Source of the DNA: Firmicutes bacterium UBA5493
GTDB taxonomy: Bacteria; Bacillota; Limnochordia; Darwinibacteriales; Darwinibacteriaceae
Reading direction: 5' to 3'
Assembly (NCBI GenBank): GCA_002424045.1
Contig: DIPH01000002.1
Location: forward strand, 1 to 64,000
DNA: 64,000 nucleotides
Position 1 is the stretch's first letter, and each line of letters opens with the position of its first letter. The position numbers were made by a program, and so were the translations under genes. This document shows, in pieces, positions 51,790 to 60,470 of the stretch. The notes under the pieces were generated by a model that was not told the origin of the DNA, did no database searches, and was given only the letters and a program-made list of their open reading frames with translations.

Positions 51790-52545
51790 TTATAACTCTC
51801 GCCCTTGCCAGTTTTGAAGGGCTGCTCTGATGGAACGGCTCATTTCACGAGCAAACTCGCTCCCAGTCTTGCGTGCGTACATGAATTGCCCCATGTTCTT
51901 AGCTCCAAACTTATTGTTGTGTGAAAAGCCCTCTTCTAGACCAACGAACATCTTCTGCAAATCCTCATCACTTAGGTTCCTGTATTTTTCGCTATGTACA
52001 ATATATTCTTCTGCAAAGCGATCCCGAAACTTGGGGCTGTAATCATCGGGATAGTAACCAAGCGTTAACATCGCTGCCGGAAAGACATAGTCAGGCAACT
52101 GCAGAAGCTCCCGATGGGTCTCGTAGTTTTCCATGATGTCGCCAATATAACAGGTCCCCATTCCTAAGCTCTCCGCAGCTAGAACCGCTGTCTGGGCTGC
52201 GACTATGGCATCGTCCATAGCCAAGAAGAGATCACCTACATCAGGCTCCCGCAGCTGGGCCACATCCGACATCCGGTAGTAATCAAACCAGCGTTGATAG
52301 TCAGCCAAAAAGACTAAGAGCAGTGGAGCCCGGGCAATGAAAGGTTGGTTGTCACAGGTCTTGCTCAACTTTTCCTTCATAGCTTGGTCCTTGATTGTGA
52401 GCACAGAGTAAAGCATCATGTTTCCGGCTGTAGGGGCGCGCAATGTCGCCTCTAACACAGTCTTTAGATGCTCGTCGCTAATTGGAGTATCCTTATAGCG
52501 CCGTAAAGATGTTCGATTGTGGATTGTCTTTAAAACTGGATTCAA
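51790..52545 (-). CDS. Nitroreductase-family protein
   Basis: 251 residues. FMN-binding nitroreductase pattern: HNRTSLRRYKDTPIS, LRAPTAGNMMLYSV, AMDDAIVAAQTAVLAAESLGMGTCYIG and LPDYVFPAAMLTLGYYP. The long C-terminal tail (FAEEYIVHSEKYRNL) is of the NfsA/FRP kind. Probably an NAD(P)H-dependent flavin oxidoreductase. TTG start at 52545 behind AAGGGAG. Confidence 0.9.
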   Translation of the reverse strand: MNPVLKTIHNRTSLRRYKDTPISDEHLKTVLEATLRAPTAGNMMLYSVLTIKDQAMKEKLSKTCDNQPFIARAPLLLVFLADYQRWFDYYRMSDVAQLREPDVGDLFLAMDDAIVAAQTAVLAAESLGMGTCYIGDIMENYETHRELLQLPDYVFPAAMLTLGYYPDDYSPKFRDRFAEEYIVHSEKYRNLSDEDLQKMFVGLEEGFSHNNKFGAKNMGQFMYARKTGSEFAREMSRSIRAALQNWQGREL

Positions 52546-52682
52546 ACCATCAACTCCCTTAAGCTGGATTAGGCGAAAGTCCACAAACAAGCCCGCGGCA
52601 TGCAGTTGCTCATATATTCGACAAGAGTAACGAAATTCCTAGTCCCAAAAACCGTCCACTGCGAATCGACTCCCCCTTTCAA

Positions 52683-52728
52683 CAAAAAAGGGAGGGTGGC
52701 AACCCTTGACTGGGTTGCCACCCTCCTT
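52683..52728 (-). terminator. Strong intrinsic terminator after the SLH protein gene
   Basis: Fifteen-base-pair perfect stem GGAGGGTGGCAACCC/GGGTTGCCACCCTCC, followed on the minus strand by CTTTTTTG. Confidence 0.93.
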
Positions 52729-52742
52729 ACAATGCTGATGCT

Positions 52743-53822
52743 TTAGTTCTCTGACCCTCCATATGTTTCAAAGATCCGCACGGCCGCGGCCACTGCTTGT
52801 TCACGGGTAGAGAACGCTTTGGGTGCAAATTCATTATTCCCAACATCATCTAGAAAGCTGTGCTTTGCCACAAATTTTACGTTCGTCACAAAGTAAGGGG
52901 CAATGTCCTTTTCGTCTGAAAAAACCGGTGCTCCCACAACAGACATATCAGCGTCAGGGTTTATGGTTTCTACTGCCCGGTAGAGCATGGCGGCCATCTG
53001 CTCCCTGTTAATCAACACTTCCGGGGCAAATTTGTTGTTTCCTATACCAACCACAATACCTAGTTCATGTGCTTTCAATATCTCAGGATTGGCTGTGTCT
53101 GTGAAGGTTGAGGCTGGGGCTGCCTCGGCGTGATTTCCTGTGTACAACTCGTACATGTGGACTGCTAGCTCCGCAAATTCCTCTCGAGTGATGAATCCGC
53201 CCACATCATCCTTGATTTTCTCAGTAATAAACCCATAGCCAACAGCCTTATCAAGATCCTCTATGGCCCAATCTGATGCACCGCGATATGCCGCGGCATT
53301 ACCGATAGTAACCAGGTTGGAATAGTCCGATTGCACTTCTTTGTCGATGAAGTTGTTGATATAGCCCCAGGACGAATAGAAATAGGCTCGAAACGAGTAA
53401 ACTTCTGCCTCTACGTTGATACCGCCTTCGGCATCTTCCTCTTCGTAGGGGTAATACCTGTAGGGGTTCCCCCCTAGCATATCGCCCACTGTCAATTCTG
53501 TAATGGTGTACATGGAAGGGGCCTCATTCCAATCATACTCTCCATGCTTGGACTCGAAGCGTACACTGACAGGCAGACAATTTGCACCTGGATAGTAGTG
53601 AAAATCCTCGCTCAGATTGTCGTAGATCGATCGAACAGTCTCGGGCACGTCCACCGTAATAGCAAAATAGGGCCAGTTGTTCTGATCCACCTTAAGCTCC
53701 ACAGTCAGGTTTTCAGGGGCATCAAGTGTAAAAGGAGCTGAATCTGCCTCCACACTTCCATAAGGCAACAAACTAATGCTTACTAATAGTACGAGTGTAA
53801 AAGCCCAAATTTTTGATCGCAT
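52743..53822 (-). CDS. Secreted protein with three S-layer homology (SLH) repeats
   Basis: 359 residues. Signal peptide (WAFTLVLLVSISLLPYGSVEA), a unique domain of about 150 residues rich in aromatic and acidic residues, then three SLH modules (AIEDLDKAVGYGFI...ITREEFAELAVHMYELY; HELGIVVGIGNNKFAPEVLINREQMAAML; VKFVAKHSFLDDVGNNEFAPKAFSTREQAVAAAVRI). SLH modules anchor proteins to secondary cell-wall polymers, or in diderm Bacillota tether the outer membrane to peptidoglycan. Confidence 0.92.
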   Translation of the reverse strand: MRSKIWAFTLVLLVSISLLPYGSVEADSAPFTLDAPENLTVELKVDQNNWPYFAITVDVPETVRSIYDNLSEDFHYYPGANCLPVSVRFESKHGEYDWNEAPSMYTITELTVGDMLGGNPYRYYPYEEEDAEGGINVEAEVYSFRAYFYSSWGYINNFIDKEVQSDYSNLVTIGNAAAYRGASDWAIEDLDKAVGYGFITEKIKDDVGGFITREEFAELAVHMYELYTGNHAEAAPASTFTDTANPEILKAHELGIVVGIGNNKFAPEVLINREQMAAMLYRAVETINPDADMSVVGAPVFSDEKDIAPYFVTNVKFVAKHSFLDDVGNNEFAPKAFSTREQAVAAAVRIFETYGGSEN

Positions 53823-53917
53823 AACCTCGCCTCCAAGTTCAATGCGTTTTCAACGATACTATCAGAAAGAAGGAGATTCTTGTTTCAAAAGCTATCAACC
53901 TTTTTGCAGAAAACAGT

Positions 53918-54766
53918 CTAGTCAATGTCCTTGATGAAACAAATGATCCGATTCGCTTCTTGGAAGCCTACCTTTGTATGAAAGTCATAACTTACTGTGT
54001 TATGCTGTTCAATATCCGACCCCATCTGGGTGCACCCCTGACTCTGTGCCCACTTCTCGCCTCTTGCCACGAGTCTTTGGGCAATTCCCTGCTTTCTGTA
54101 GATATCCTTCACATAAATCCCTTCCACGAAGCCAACAGGGCTCGAGTCAGAGCCTTCCACATAGTCGACGCGAATCGACACATCAATAAAGCCTACACAC
54201 TCTTGACCTACCCAGCACAGAAATGCCGTTTCTCTCTTGGACTCTAGGATACCTACGAAGATCTCATACATCTCATGGAAGGTGTGATCTGGCCAGAGAA
54301 GTAACCCCAACCGAGCCCAGGGCTCAAGGTCTTCTTCGGTAGCCTCTACGATATCCAAGATCGTCTCCTTCACCTTCTTAAGCAGGAAAGGTTGAATTTT
54401 TGGATAGGTAAGTTCTAAAGGTAGTTCTTCTTGCAATAAAACCTCTGCGATTTCCGATTCGGGCAGCGTTCCTAGTCTTCTTATGTATGCGTAGAACAAC
54501 CGTCCATAGCTAGTGTCATCACGAGTGACCGAGTAATCACAGATTTCCCTGAGCTCATAATCTAGAGCGCCAGTCTCCTCGTAAAGCTCACGCCGGGCTG
54601 TCTGAAAAATGGATTCACCTTGTTCTTTCCGGCCCCCTGGAATCTCCCAGGTACTCCTCGTTTTCTGCCGAACAAAGACCCACTCGCCTCCATACTGAGC
54701 CGCGATGACTGCATATCTCATCTCATTTTCATCAACATCCCCTACGGGATAGAAACGTATATCCAA
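53918..54766 (-). CDS. Nudix hydrolase fused to an AAC(6')-like GNAT acetyltransferase
   Basis: 282 residues. Residues about 1-135 form a Nudix domain with the box GGRKEQGESIFQTARRELYEETG (positions near 47-69). Residues about 140-282 are a GNAT domain with ARLGLLLWPDHTFHEM, SSPVGFVEGIYVKDIYRKQGIAQ and DIEQHNTVSYDFHTKVGFQE, a pattern very like aminoglycoside 6'-N-acetyltransferases. TTG at 54766 follows AAGGAGT at good spacing. No in-frame stop between the domains. Whether it modifies aminoglycosides is unknown. Confidence 0.88.
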   Translation of the reverse strand: MDIRFYPVGDVDENEMRYAVIAAQYGGEWVFVRQKTRSTWEIPGGRKEQGESIFQTARRELYEETGALDYELREICDYSVTRDDTSYGRLFYAYIRRLGTLPESEIAEVLLQEELPLELTYPKIQPFLLKKVKETILDIVEATEEDLEPWARLGLLLWPDHTFHEMYEIFVGILESKRETAFLCWVGQECVGFIDVSIRVDYVEGSDSSPVGFVEGIYVKDIYRKQGIAQRLVARGEKWAQSQGCTQMGSDIEQHNTVSYDFHTKVGFQEANRIICFIKDID

Positions 54767-54797
54767 GATACCCACTCCTTATCGACCTCGAATCCAT

Positions 54798-54980
54798 TCA
54801 TTTCTTCCGAATGGGATGCCTGATAACAGTCCTATACTTTTCAGGCTGGACCTTCCCTGGATCAGATAGATAGATCTCATGGTGCATTCTCGTGTCCGAA
54901 AAGTCGTTCTCGTATCCTTGCTCCTCTATGGTACTTGTCCATCTCGGCGGTCTGTACTCTTTCTTGTAATCAAAAGCCAT
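54798..54980 (-). pseudogene. Internally deleted GyrI-like (AraC effector-binding) protein, 60 residues
   Basis: Starts with MAFDYKKEYR, the standard N-terminus of stand-alone GyrI-like small-molecule-binding proteins, and ends with EEQGYENDFSDTRMHHEIYL and VQPEKYRTVIRHPIRKK, their standard C-terminus. A full protein has about 200 residues, so some 140-150 residues are missing from the middle, in frame. GGAGGT stands seven bases before the ATG, so the mini-protein could still be made. Confidence 0.68.
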
Positions 54981-55059
54981 GTTTCTTACCTCCATTGCGT
55001 ATATTATTAAGAAGTCTTTGATACAGAATGTCATTCCTGAAGGAAGGAGAGCTGCTGCT

Positions 55060-55548
55060 ATGAACACTAGTAAGATGATTATCCTTGTGGGTCTCATCAT
55101 GTCCTTGGCATTAGTCACATCGTCCATGACCAAGACGAAAGACCCTGCTCCGCAAAGGGAGTCAGAGCCCGCACATGTGATCATGAATAGGGCCGATCTA
55201 CAACGGGATACTCGGCTCACAGCATGGTTTGAGCAAAACCACCGCACTCGGGGGATCTATACGATAGAAATCGAAGACGATACCTACGCTCTATTATGTG
55301 CTGGCGCAAAGCCTACAGGAGGGTTCGGGCTAAAACTTGAGAGCATAGTTTTGACCGGACCAGAAGCACTTCTTATTACGGCCGAGCTTACATCACCCAA
55401 CCCGGGCGATATGGTGACCATGGCCTTCACCTATCCGAACATCGTCTTGAAATTTCCCAATCGGACGTTTGAAAAGATTGACATGGCTCTGAATGAACCA
55501 GATCAACCTGGTGATCTAATTCAACCAAGAATCAAAATTGAAGAGTAA
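55060..55548 (+). CDS. Exported PrcB C-terminal-domain protein
   Basis: 162 residues. N-terminal hydrophobic signal (MIILVGLIMSLALVTSS), then a domain with YTIEIEDDTYALLCAGAKPTGGFGLKLESI and ELTSPNPGDMVTMAFTYPNIVLKFP, the PrcB_C pattern (Gly-Gly-[FY] turn and PGDMVTxAxTYP). Treponema PrcB belongs to a surface protease complex; stand-alone members are uncharacterised. ATG follows AAGGAGAG. Confidence 0.75.
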   Translation: MNTSKMIILVGLIMSLALVTSSMTKTKDPAPQRESEPAHVIMNRADLQRDTRLTAWFEQNHRTRGIYTIEIEDDTYALLCAGAKPTGGFGLKLESIVLTGPEALLITAELTSPNPGDMVTMAFTYPNIVLKFPNRTFEKIDMALNEPDQPGDLIQPRIKIEE

Positions 55549-55563
55549 ACCATAACTTCAGCC

Positions 55564-56784
55564 TCACAGTAATGCTCCAATACGATCGCTCATAGGTGGA
55601 TGGGAATAGTACAAGCGCACCGACAGAGGATGGGGATTTAGGTTCACAAGGTTCTCCCTGGACAGTGCCTTTAAGGCTGAGATCATCCAGCGAGCATCAG
55701 TCTGTTCGGAGGCAAATGCATCCGCGTTGTATTCGTCTTGCCGTGAAAGCATGTTGAGGGGAATGCCAAGCAAGAGCGAAATCGGCTCCAGCAAAATCGA
55801 AAAAAGAATGAATCCAAAGCCGAAGTGAACCCCGGGGAAACCAAAGGCAGTGAAGAAGCCTGGCGTTTGTAGAATCAACCCAATTCCCACGGCGTACAAA
55901 GCCATCACTGCTATCTGCCGGGCCAAAAGACGCCAGGTATCCTTATGTACGGCATGACCGAGTTCATGGGCGAGTACTGCGAGAATCTCATCGTCGGACA
56001 TTCGCTCAAGTAAGGTGTCAAACAAGATCACTTCCCGAGTCTTGCCGATGCCGGCAAAAGCGGCATTGGATTTGGTGGAGCGCTTCGAGGCATCCATAAC
56101 GAAGATCGCTTTCACGTTAAAGCCCAGCGCAGATCCAAGCTCTTCAATGCGCGTACGTAGCTCTCCTTCGGGTAGTGGAGTAAACTTGTTAAACAGCCGC
56201 ATAAGCCATTTCCCGATAAAGGCAACAGTGAGGACCATAATCACAGCAAGGATAGCCCAGGTGACAAAAGCAAACATCCAGAGATTGTCCACGAATCGAA
56301 GGGAGAGAGCATGGATACCCCCAAGGAGCAATCCCCCAACAGCCAGCGTCACTACATAACTGACAACTGCATCGCGGATAAATATTGTCTTGGTCGTGCG
56401 ATTAAACCCATAGCGTTCTTCGATAGAAAATGTTCTATACAGTCCAAAAGGAATACCCAAGCACACCATGAAAGTTTGATAGATACCTAGAAAGATGAGT
56501 GACTGCAAAATGGCATGTGTAACCCACGTAGAGACCCACCGCGCAAGAATGGCGAAGGGACCTAAGAGAAGTATAAACAAAACTATAAGGCTAAAGCCCT
56601 GTTGTATCAAGTTAAACCTATGTCCTTCCAAGGAATAGGCTAACCATTTATTATAACGCTTCTTATCATAGACACCTATCACATTCTTAGGGATGGGTTT
56701 ACGGCTGTGTTTCTGATTCAGTATTGCAACCACTGTCTCAAATACATAAACGGCAACGAGAAAACCAAGGACCAGCCAGCGCAT
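55564..56784 (-). CDS. M48 family CAAX prenyl protease 1-like (Ste24) membrane peptidase
   Basis: 406 residues, the length of Ste24-type proteases, with several membrane helices. Zinc site in LAHELGHAVH and the third ligand Glu in DEYNADAFA; RYGFNRTTKTIF and SNAAFAGIGKTREVILFDTLL are family blocks. In bacteria these take part in membrane protein quality control; CAAX processing is not expected. ATG at 56784 follows GAGGTG. Confidence 0.93.
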   Translation of the reverse strand: MRWLVLGFLVAVYVFETVVAILNQKHSRKPIPKNVIGVYDKKRYNKWLAYSLEGHRFNLIQQGFSLIVLFILLLGPFAILARWVSTWVTHAILQSLIFLGIYQTFMVCLGIPFGLYRTFSIEERYGFNRTTKTIFIRDAVVSYVVTLAVGGLLLGGIHALSLRFVDNLWMFAFVTWAILAVIMVLTVAFIGKWLMRLFNKFTPLPEGELRTRIEELGSALGFNVKAIFVMDASKRSTKSNAAFAGIGKTREVILFDTLLERMSDDEILAVLAHELGHAVHKDTWRLLARQIAVMALYAVGIGLILQTPGFFTAFGFPGVHFGFGFILFSILLEPISLLLGIPLNMLSRQDEYNADAFASEQTDARWMISALKALSRENLVNLNPHPLSVRLYYSHPPMSDRIGALL

Positions 56785-56800
56785 TGCACCACCTCGCAAT

Positions 56801-57238
56801 CTAGAATTTCTTCTTTTTTCGGTACATGATTTCGCCCGTTCGTTTGTAACCCAAGTATTCATAGAATGCCTGAGCAGACCGATTATCATCACCGGTGAAC
56901 AGCTGAAATCCGGCAAGGTTTGCTTGAGAGAAATGCTCTTCCGTCTTCTTTAGAAGCTCCGTTCCCACGCCTTGCCTCCGATACTCTTCATCAATGAAAA
57001 ACTCCGTGATCTCCGCATAATGGCGGTCATAACACATGGATTTAAATACCTGCACGCAACAAAACCCCGCTGCAGTATCGTCGCATTTAACGAGAAAGAC
57101 AGTCTCCTGCGTATTTGTTTCGAGGGATTCTCTTACCAGTTCGAGGGAAGTGCAGCCAGTGCCATTGAATCGTTCGTTTAGCCTAAGCAAAACCTCCGCA
57201 TCTTCCACAGTTGCTTGATGTACCTGGATACCCATCAT
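56801..57238 (-). CDS. GNAT acetyltransferase
   Basis: 145 residues. Core GNAT motif A (AEITEFFIDEEYRRQGVGTELLKK) and motif B (NRSAQAFYEYLGYKRTGEIMYRK). It resembles aminoglycoside 3-N-acetyltransferase-I-like or small RimI-like proteins; substrate unknown. AAGGA precedes the ATG, which overlaps the stop of the zinc-ribbon gene (ATGA). Confidence 0.88.
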   Translation of the reverse strand: MMGIQVHQATVEDAEVLLRLNERFNGTGCTSLELVRESLETNTQETVFLVKCDDTAAGFCCVQVFKSMCYDRHYAEITEFFIDEEYRRQGVGTELLKKTEEHFSQANLAGFQLFTGDDNRSAQAFYEYLGYKRTGEIMYRKKKKF

Positions 57239-57462
57239 TGATTCCTTACGGGGCGGAAGTGTCTGGAGTTCCTGACCTTATCCAAGTCTTCTTCTTTGAC
57301 GAACCAGTGCACAAAACCACACATGGCACAGACCACCACTCGAAATCTAGCGGGCCGAAAGCTCCCGGTCCCAGGTAGTAGGTCCGGACCATAGCCTCCT
57401 CTGGACGATGTTTCAGCTTCCAACAGATTATTCTGTCCGCAGGCTTGACACTCTTTGATCAT
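57235..57462 (-). CDS. Small zinc-ribbon protein
   Basis: 75 residues with two knuckles CQACGQNN and CAMCGFVHW, a treble-clef or zinc-ribbon pattern. Function not recognised. GGGAGG precedes the ATG, and both ends overlap neighbours by four bases, so it is translated in one unit with the genes on either side. Confidence 0.72.
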   Translation of the reverse strand: MIKECQACGQNNLLEAETSSRGGYGPDLLPGTGSFRPARFRVVVCAMCGFVHWFVKEEDLDKVRNSRHFRPVRNQ

Positions 57463-58378
57463 GATAAATCCTCCCTAAAGGCCTTCAGAATCTTATAACG
57501 TTCCACCGCCAAAATGCCTTGCCAATACCGACTGGCCACAGCAAACACCTCAGAGTACTGTCCCCAGTTCCAGGATATGTTCCAAATGCCTTCATCAGTC
57601 CTTTGATCCAAGTAGAATCGAAGGTTCTGATGTACAAGCTCCTTCAACTGTGGATACAGGGGATCCTCTGGGCCCTGGATGAAGTCCAAGGGCAAAGGCT
57701 TGTACCCCGTGCCCCAATTCGAAACATCCCTGTCGATAACATCCTTGGTCAGGTCTTGTACCTTGCTTTCCACTTCAGCAAATGCGTACTCCATCTGAGC
57801 GTCAAAGCGTTCTTTGTGGGTCGTCAAGAGACTTAAGCACTTCCGGTAGTTGTTTAGCTCATGGCGGTCCATGCTCGTTGCCTGCATGACCCGACGCAAG
57901 GCAAAGGCCAGCGATTCCCAACCAAGGAGGGTTCCGCCACTTTCCGTTGGCGACCAATGGATCAAAAAGGCAGCCAACTCCACACTAGGATTAAACATCC
58001 AGCCTGCCTGGGCATTCTCCTCAAAATGCCACCATGGTGCGTGGGGATAGCAATTGTTTTTAGGCAAGACAGACGGCCACATTCCAGGCCCGATTTGGGG
58101 TGTATGAACCAAGTAGGATAAGAGTCCTTGTACGACCGGTTCCTCTTGCGAAGCTCCGACTTCCACCAAGATCTGACCCGCCGTCCAGGTAGCCATGGGC
58201 GACGAGTCAGGAAGCCAAAAATCTGGCTCCAAACCATGTCCAAAACCGCCGTCTTCGTTTTGGAAAGCGTGTAAATAGTGTATTACTTTATCTTAGAACC
58301 CTGCTCAAAAAGAAACTCCCAGCGGGCGTTCTCCAGTGGGCGCCCGTATCGTCTTAACCACGTCTTGGCCCTGTTCAT
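57459..58378 (-). pseudogene. Terpenoid-cyclase-fold hypothetical protein with a frameshift
   Basis: ATG at 58378 behind GGGAGG begins MNRAKTWLRRYGRPLENARW and runs to a TAA near 58286. In the next frame the protein continues IHYLHAFQNEDGGFGHGLEP and reads on to 57459. One missing base near 58283-58292 (AAAGTAATA instead of AAAGGTAATA) explains the break; repaired length is about 306 residues. The QNEDGGFGHGLEPD repeat is of the squalene/prenyltransferase alpha-alpha barrel type. Function unknown; homologues are hypothetical proteins in Bacilli and Clostridia. Confidence 0.72.
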
Positions 58379-58396
58379 CCCTGTCCTCCCATCTAT

Positions 58397-59017
58397 CTAC
58401 CCTACCCTGACAACAACCCTCACCGGAGAACCTTCCGCGCAGATCCTCAAAGGAAAGGCCATAACCTCAAAGTGACTAAGATTCGCAAGTTCTGCTAAGT
58501 TGGTGAGATTCTCGATGATTGGAATCCCCGCGCTAAGAAGTTTTTTATGGACTACAAAAGGCATGCTATCTGGTGAAGGAAAATCTAGGCCCAGCAATTT
58601 GATGCCTCTTGTAACCAGAAAGTCTGCAAGTTCTTCATTCAAAACGGGATGTCGCTCGTAGTATTCTTTTGTTCCGTACCGTTTACTATGATCTGTCCAC
58701 AATAAAACAATATCGTCGGCCTCAACCAACGAGGCATACTCAGGCTCATAACCCACTACTACCTCGCCTCTTACATCGATAAGGCATCCTCTACCCATAA
58801 AGGTCTCTAGGGGGAGGTCTCGAACCATGGCTCCCTCTACCACAAAATGTAAGGGGGCATCGAGGTGGGTGCCGGCATGAAGACCTGTATTCAATAGGAA
58901 GGACGTGTACCCATCCCTTTCCACACTCCCAGTCTGCACCAGACGACACGGTTCATCACCAGGATACGCAGGTGTCTGATCTTGTAGTAAATGACTAAGG
59001 TCAATCAGTTTTGGCAC
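58397..59017 (-). CDS. Cyclase/kynurenine-formamidase-like metal hydrolase
   Basis: 206 residues of the PF04199 cyclase family: LIDLSHLLQDQTPAYPGD and the metal motif HAGTHLDAPLHF (HxGTHxDxPxH), with LLGLDFPSPD and LSAGIPIIENLTNLAEL. Family members act on N-formylkynurenine or similar amides; the actual substrate is unknown. GTG at 59017 follows GAGGAGGGGG and lies four bases after the HAD stop. Confidence 0.88.
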   Translation of the reverse strand: MPKLIDLSHLLQDQTPAYPGDEPCRLVQTGSVERDGYTSFLLNTGLHAGTHLDAPLHFVVEGAMVRDLPLETFMGRGCLIDVRGEVVVGYEPEYASLVEADDIVLLWTDHSKRYGTKEYYERHPVLNEELADFLVTRGIKLLGLDFPSPDSMPFVVHKKLLSAGIPIIENLTNLAELANLSHFEVMAFPLRICAEGSPVRVVVRVG

Positions 59018-59021
59018 AGCA

Positions 59022-59735
59022 TCACCCCCTCCTCGGTAGTTTTTGAAGATATTGAAGCATTTGTTGACGGTCGCCCTGTGGAAGGCTGGAATAGTCTTCA
59101 TCGGTGGAGTTGATTAGATCATCTGTCACCAAGAACACGTCCATGCCAAGCTGGGCTACGGAAATATCTTCCCGGACGTCATTGCCAACCATCAGACATT
59201 CTTCGGGTCCGGCGTCAATGCTTCTTAGGATCTCCCGGTAATAATCCAAATTGGGTTTGGCGAAGGTAGAGTTCTCATAGGTTGTAATCCATGAGAAATC
59301 CTGGGGGTCAAGACCCGCCCAACGCATACGCTCCAGCGTAGCCACCCTCGGAAACACCGGGTTGGTAGCTAACACAATCCCATAGCCCTTCTCCTTTAGA
59401 ACTTGAATTGCTTCATTAGCAAGGGGTGTTGGGCTCGTGCTTTCCGCTACCTTGGCAAACTCATTGTGGTAGAAATTCTCAAAGGCCTCAGTGTGTTTAT
59501 CCCTCTCACCACCGTACGTGCCCATAAAGAGCTCCCAAAAACGCTCCTCATTGGTCATGGTTCCATCATTGGCTACCATAACCTCAAAACCAGTTAGGAC
59601 GATCTGTACTAGTTCTTGTGCCCCATAACCCAACTCGGCGCCCTTCGCCCCCAATTCTGTAAGATATCTTTTTACAAACACTTCCTGATCCATAGGGAGC
59701 AACGTCCCGTCGAGGTCGAATAATACGGCCTTCAC
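59022..59735 (-). CDS. HAD-superfamily hydrolase
   Basis: 237 residues: motif I LFDLDGTLLPMD, motif II VLATNP, motif III Lys in FAKPNLDYY, motif IV VGNDVREDISVA. A C1-capped HAD phosphatase; substrate unknown. GTG start behind AGGAGG. Forms a two- to five-gene run with the cyclase and following genes. Confidence 0.92.
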   Translation of the reverse strand: MKAVLFDLDGTLLPMDQEVFVKRYLTELGAKGAELGYGAQELVQIVLTGFEVMVANDGTMTNEERFWELFMGTYGGERDKHTEAFENFYHNEFAKVAESTSPTPLANEAIQVLKEKGYGIVLATNPVFPRVATLERMRWAGLDPQDFSWITTYENSTFAKPNLDYYREILRSIDAGPEECLMVGNDVREDISVAQLGMDVFLVTDDLINSTDEDYSSLPQGDRQQMLQYLQKLPRRG

Positions 59736-59785
59736 TCAATTCCTCCTAGCATATCTAGTATTGTATATTTCTTTACTAAACAGCA

Positions 59786-59814
59786 TTGCCTAAAGTTCTG
59801 AACATGGCTATAAT
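59786..59814 (+). promoter_or_regulatory. Promoter of the acetate transporter gene
   Basis: TTGCCT (59786-59791), 17 bases, TATAAT (59809-59814), about 33 bases before the ribosome binding site. Confidence 0.7.
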
Positions 59815-59853
59815 GGTCTTGCTGCAAGAACACTGTAAAAATGGAGGGACTAC

Positions 59854-60435
59854 ATGAATCAAGAAATTCGCTTACAAGATCAAACGGCAAATCCAGCCCC
59901 TTTAGGACTCTTAGGTTTTGGAATGACCACCGTCTTATTGAACATTCACAATGCCGGTCTCTTTCCCATCAATTCAATGATCCTGGCCATGGGTATTTTT
60001 TATGGCGGCCTTGGTCAGGTTATTGCTGGAATCATGGAGTGGAAAAAGAATAATACCTTTGGCACCACAGCTTTTACCTCGTATGGTCTATTCTGGCTCT
60101 CCTTCGTTGGTCTTTCGGTCATGCCTGAAATCGGCTGGGCCGGGCAATCAAGCAGAACTGCCATGGGCTGTTATTTGTTCATGTGGGGTTTGTTTACCCT
60201 CGGTCTTTTCATGGGAACGCTACGCATTAGCAAAGCACTACAGGTAGTATTCGCTTCCCTCACGGCACTCTTTTGGCTCCTGGCCGTAGGCAACTTTACC
60301 GGGAGCGCAAGCACACTCGTCTTTGCAGGCTATGTGGGCATTTTCTGTGGATTTTCTGCCATCTATGCCGCTTTAGCTCAGGTTTTAAACGAGCTCTATG
60401 GAAGAGAGCTCTTGCCAATCGGACCTATCAAATAA
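59854..60435 (+). CDS. AceTr-family acetate uptake transporter (SatP/YaaH)
   Basis: 193 residues with six predicted membrane helices. The signature NPAPLGLLGFGMTTVLL near residue 13 and the GGLGQVIAGIMEWKKNNTFGTTAFTSYGLFW block define the GPR1/FUN34/YaaH family, hexameric channels moving acetate/succinate with protons. Fits with acetate as a product of glycine reductase and PFOR metabolism. GGAGGG precedes the ATG. Confidence 0.93.
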   Translation: MNQEIRLQDQTANPAPLGLLGFGMTTVLLNIHNAGLFPINSMILAMGIFYGGLGQVIAGIMEWKKNNTFGTTAFTSYGLFWLSFVGLSVMPEIGWAGQSSRTAMGCYLFMWGLFTLGLFMGTLRISKALQVVFASLTALFWLLAVGNFTGSASTLVFAGYVGIFCGFSAIYAALAQVLNELYGRELLPIGPIK

Positions 60436-60443
60436 CCACATCT

Positions 60444-60470
60444 GACGTCCCTCAGGGGACGTCCTTTATT
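60444..60470 (+). terminator. Terminator after the acetate transporter
   Basis: GACGTCCC/GGGACGTC stem followed by CTTTATTTAT. Confidence 0.85.

Noticed and set aside
53918..54340. A clinical-type aminoglycoside resistance gene
   Set aside because: The domain is part of a Nudix fusion in a housekeeping-like context with no mobile element nearby; resistance is not implied by similarity alone.
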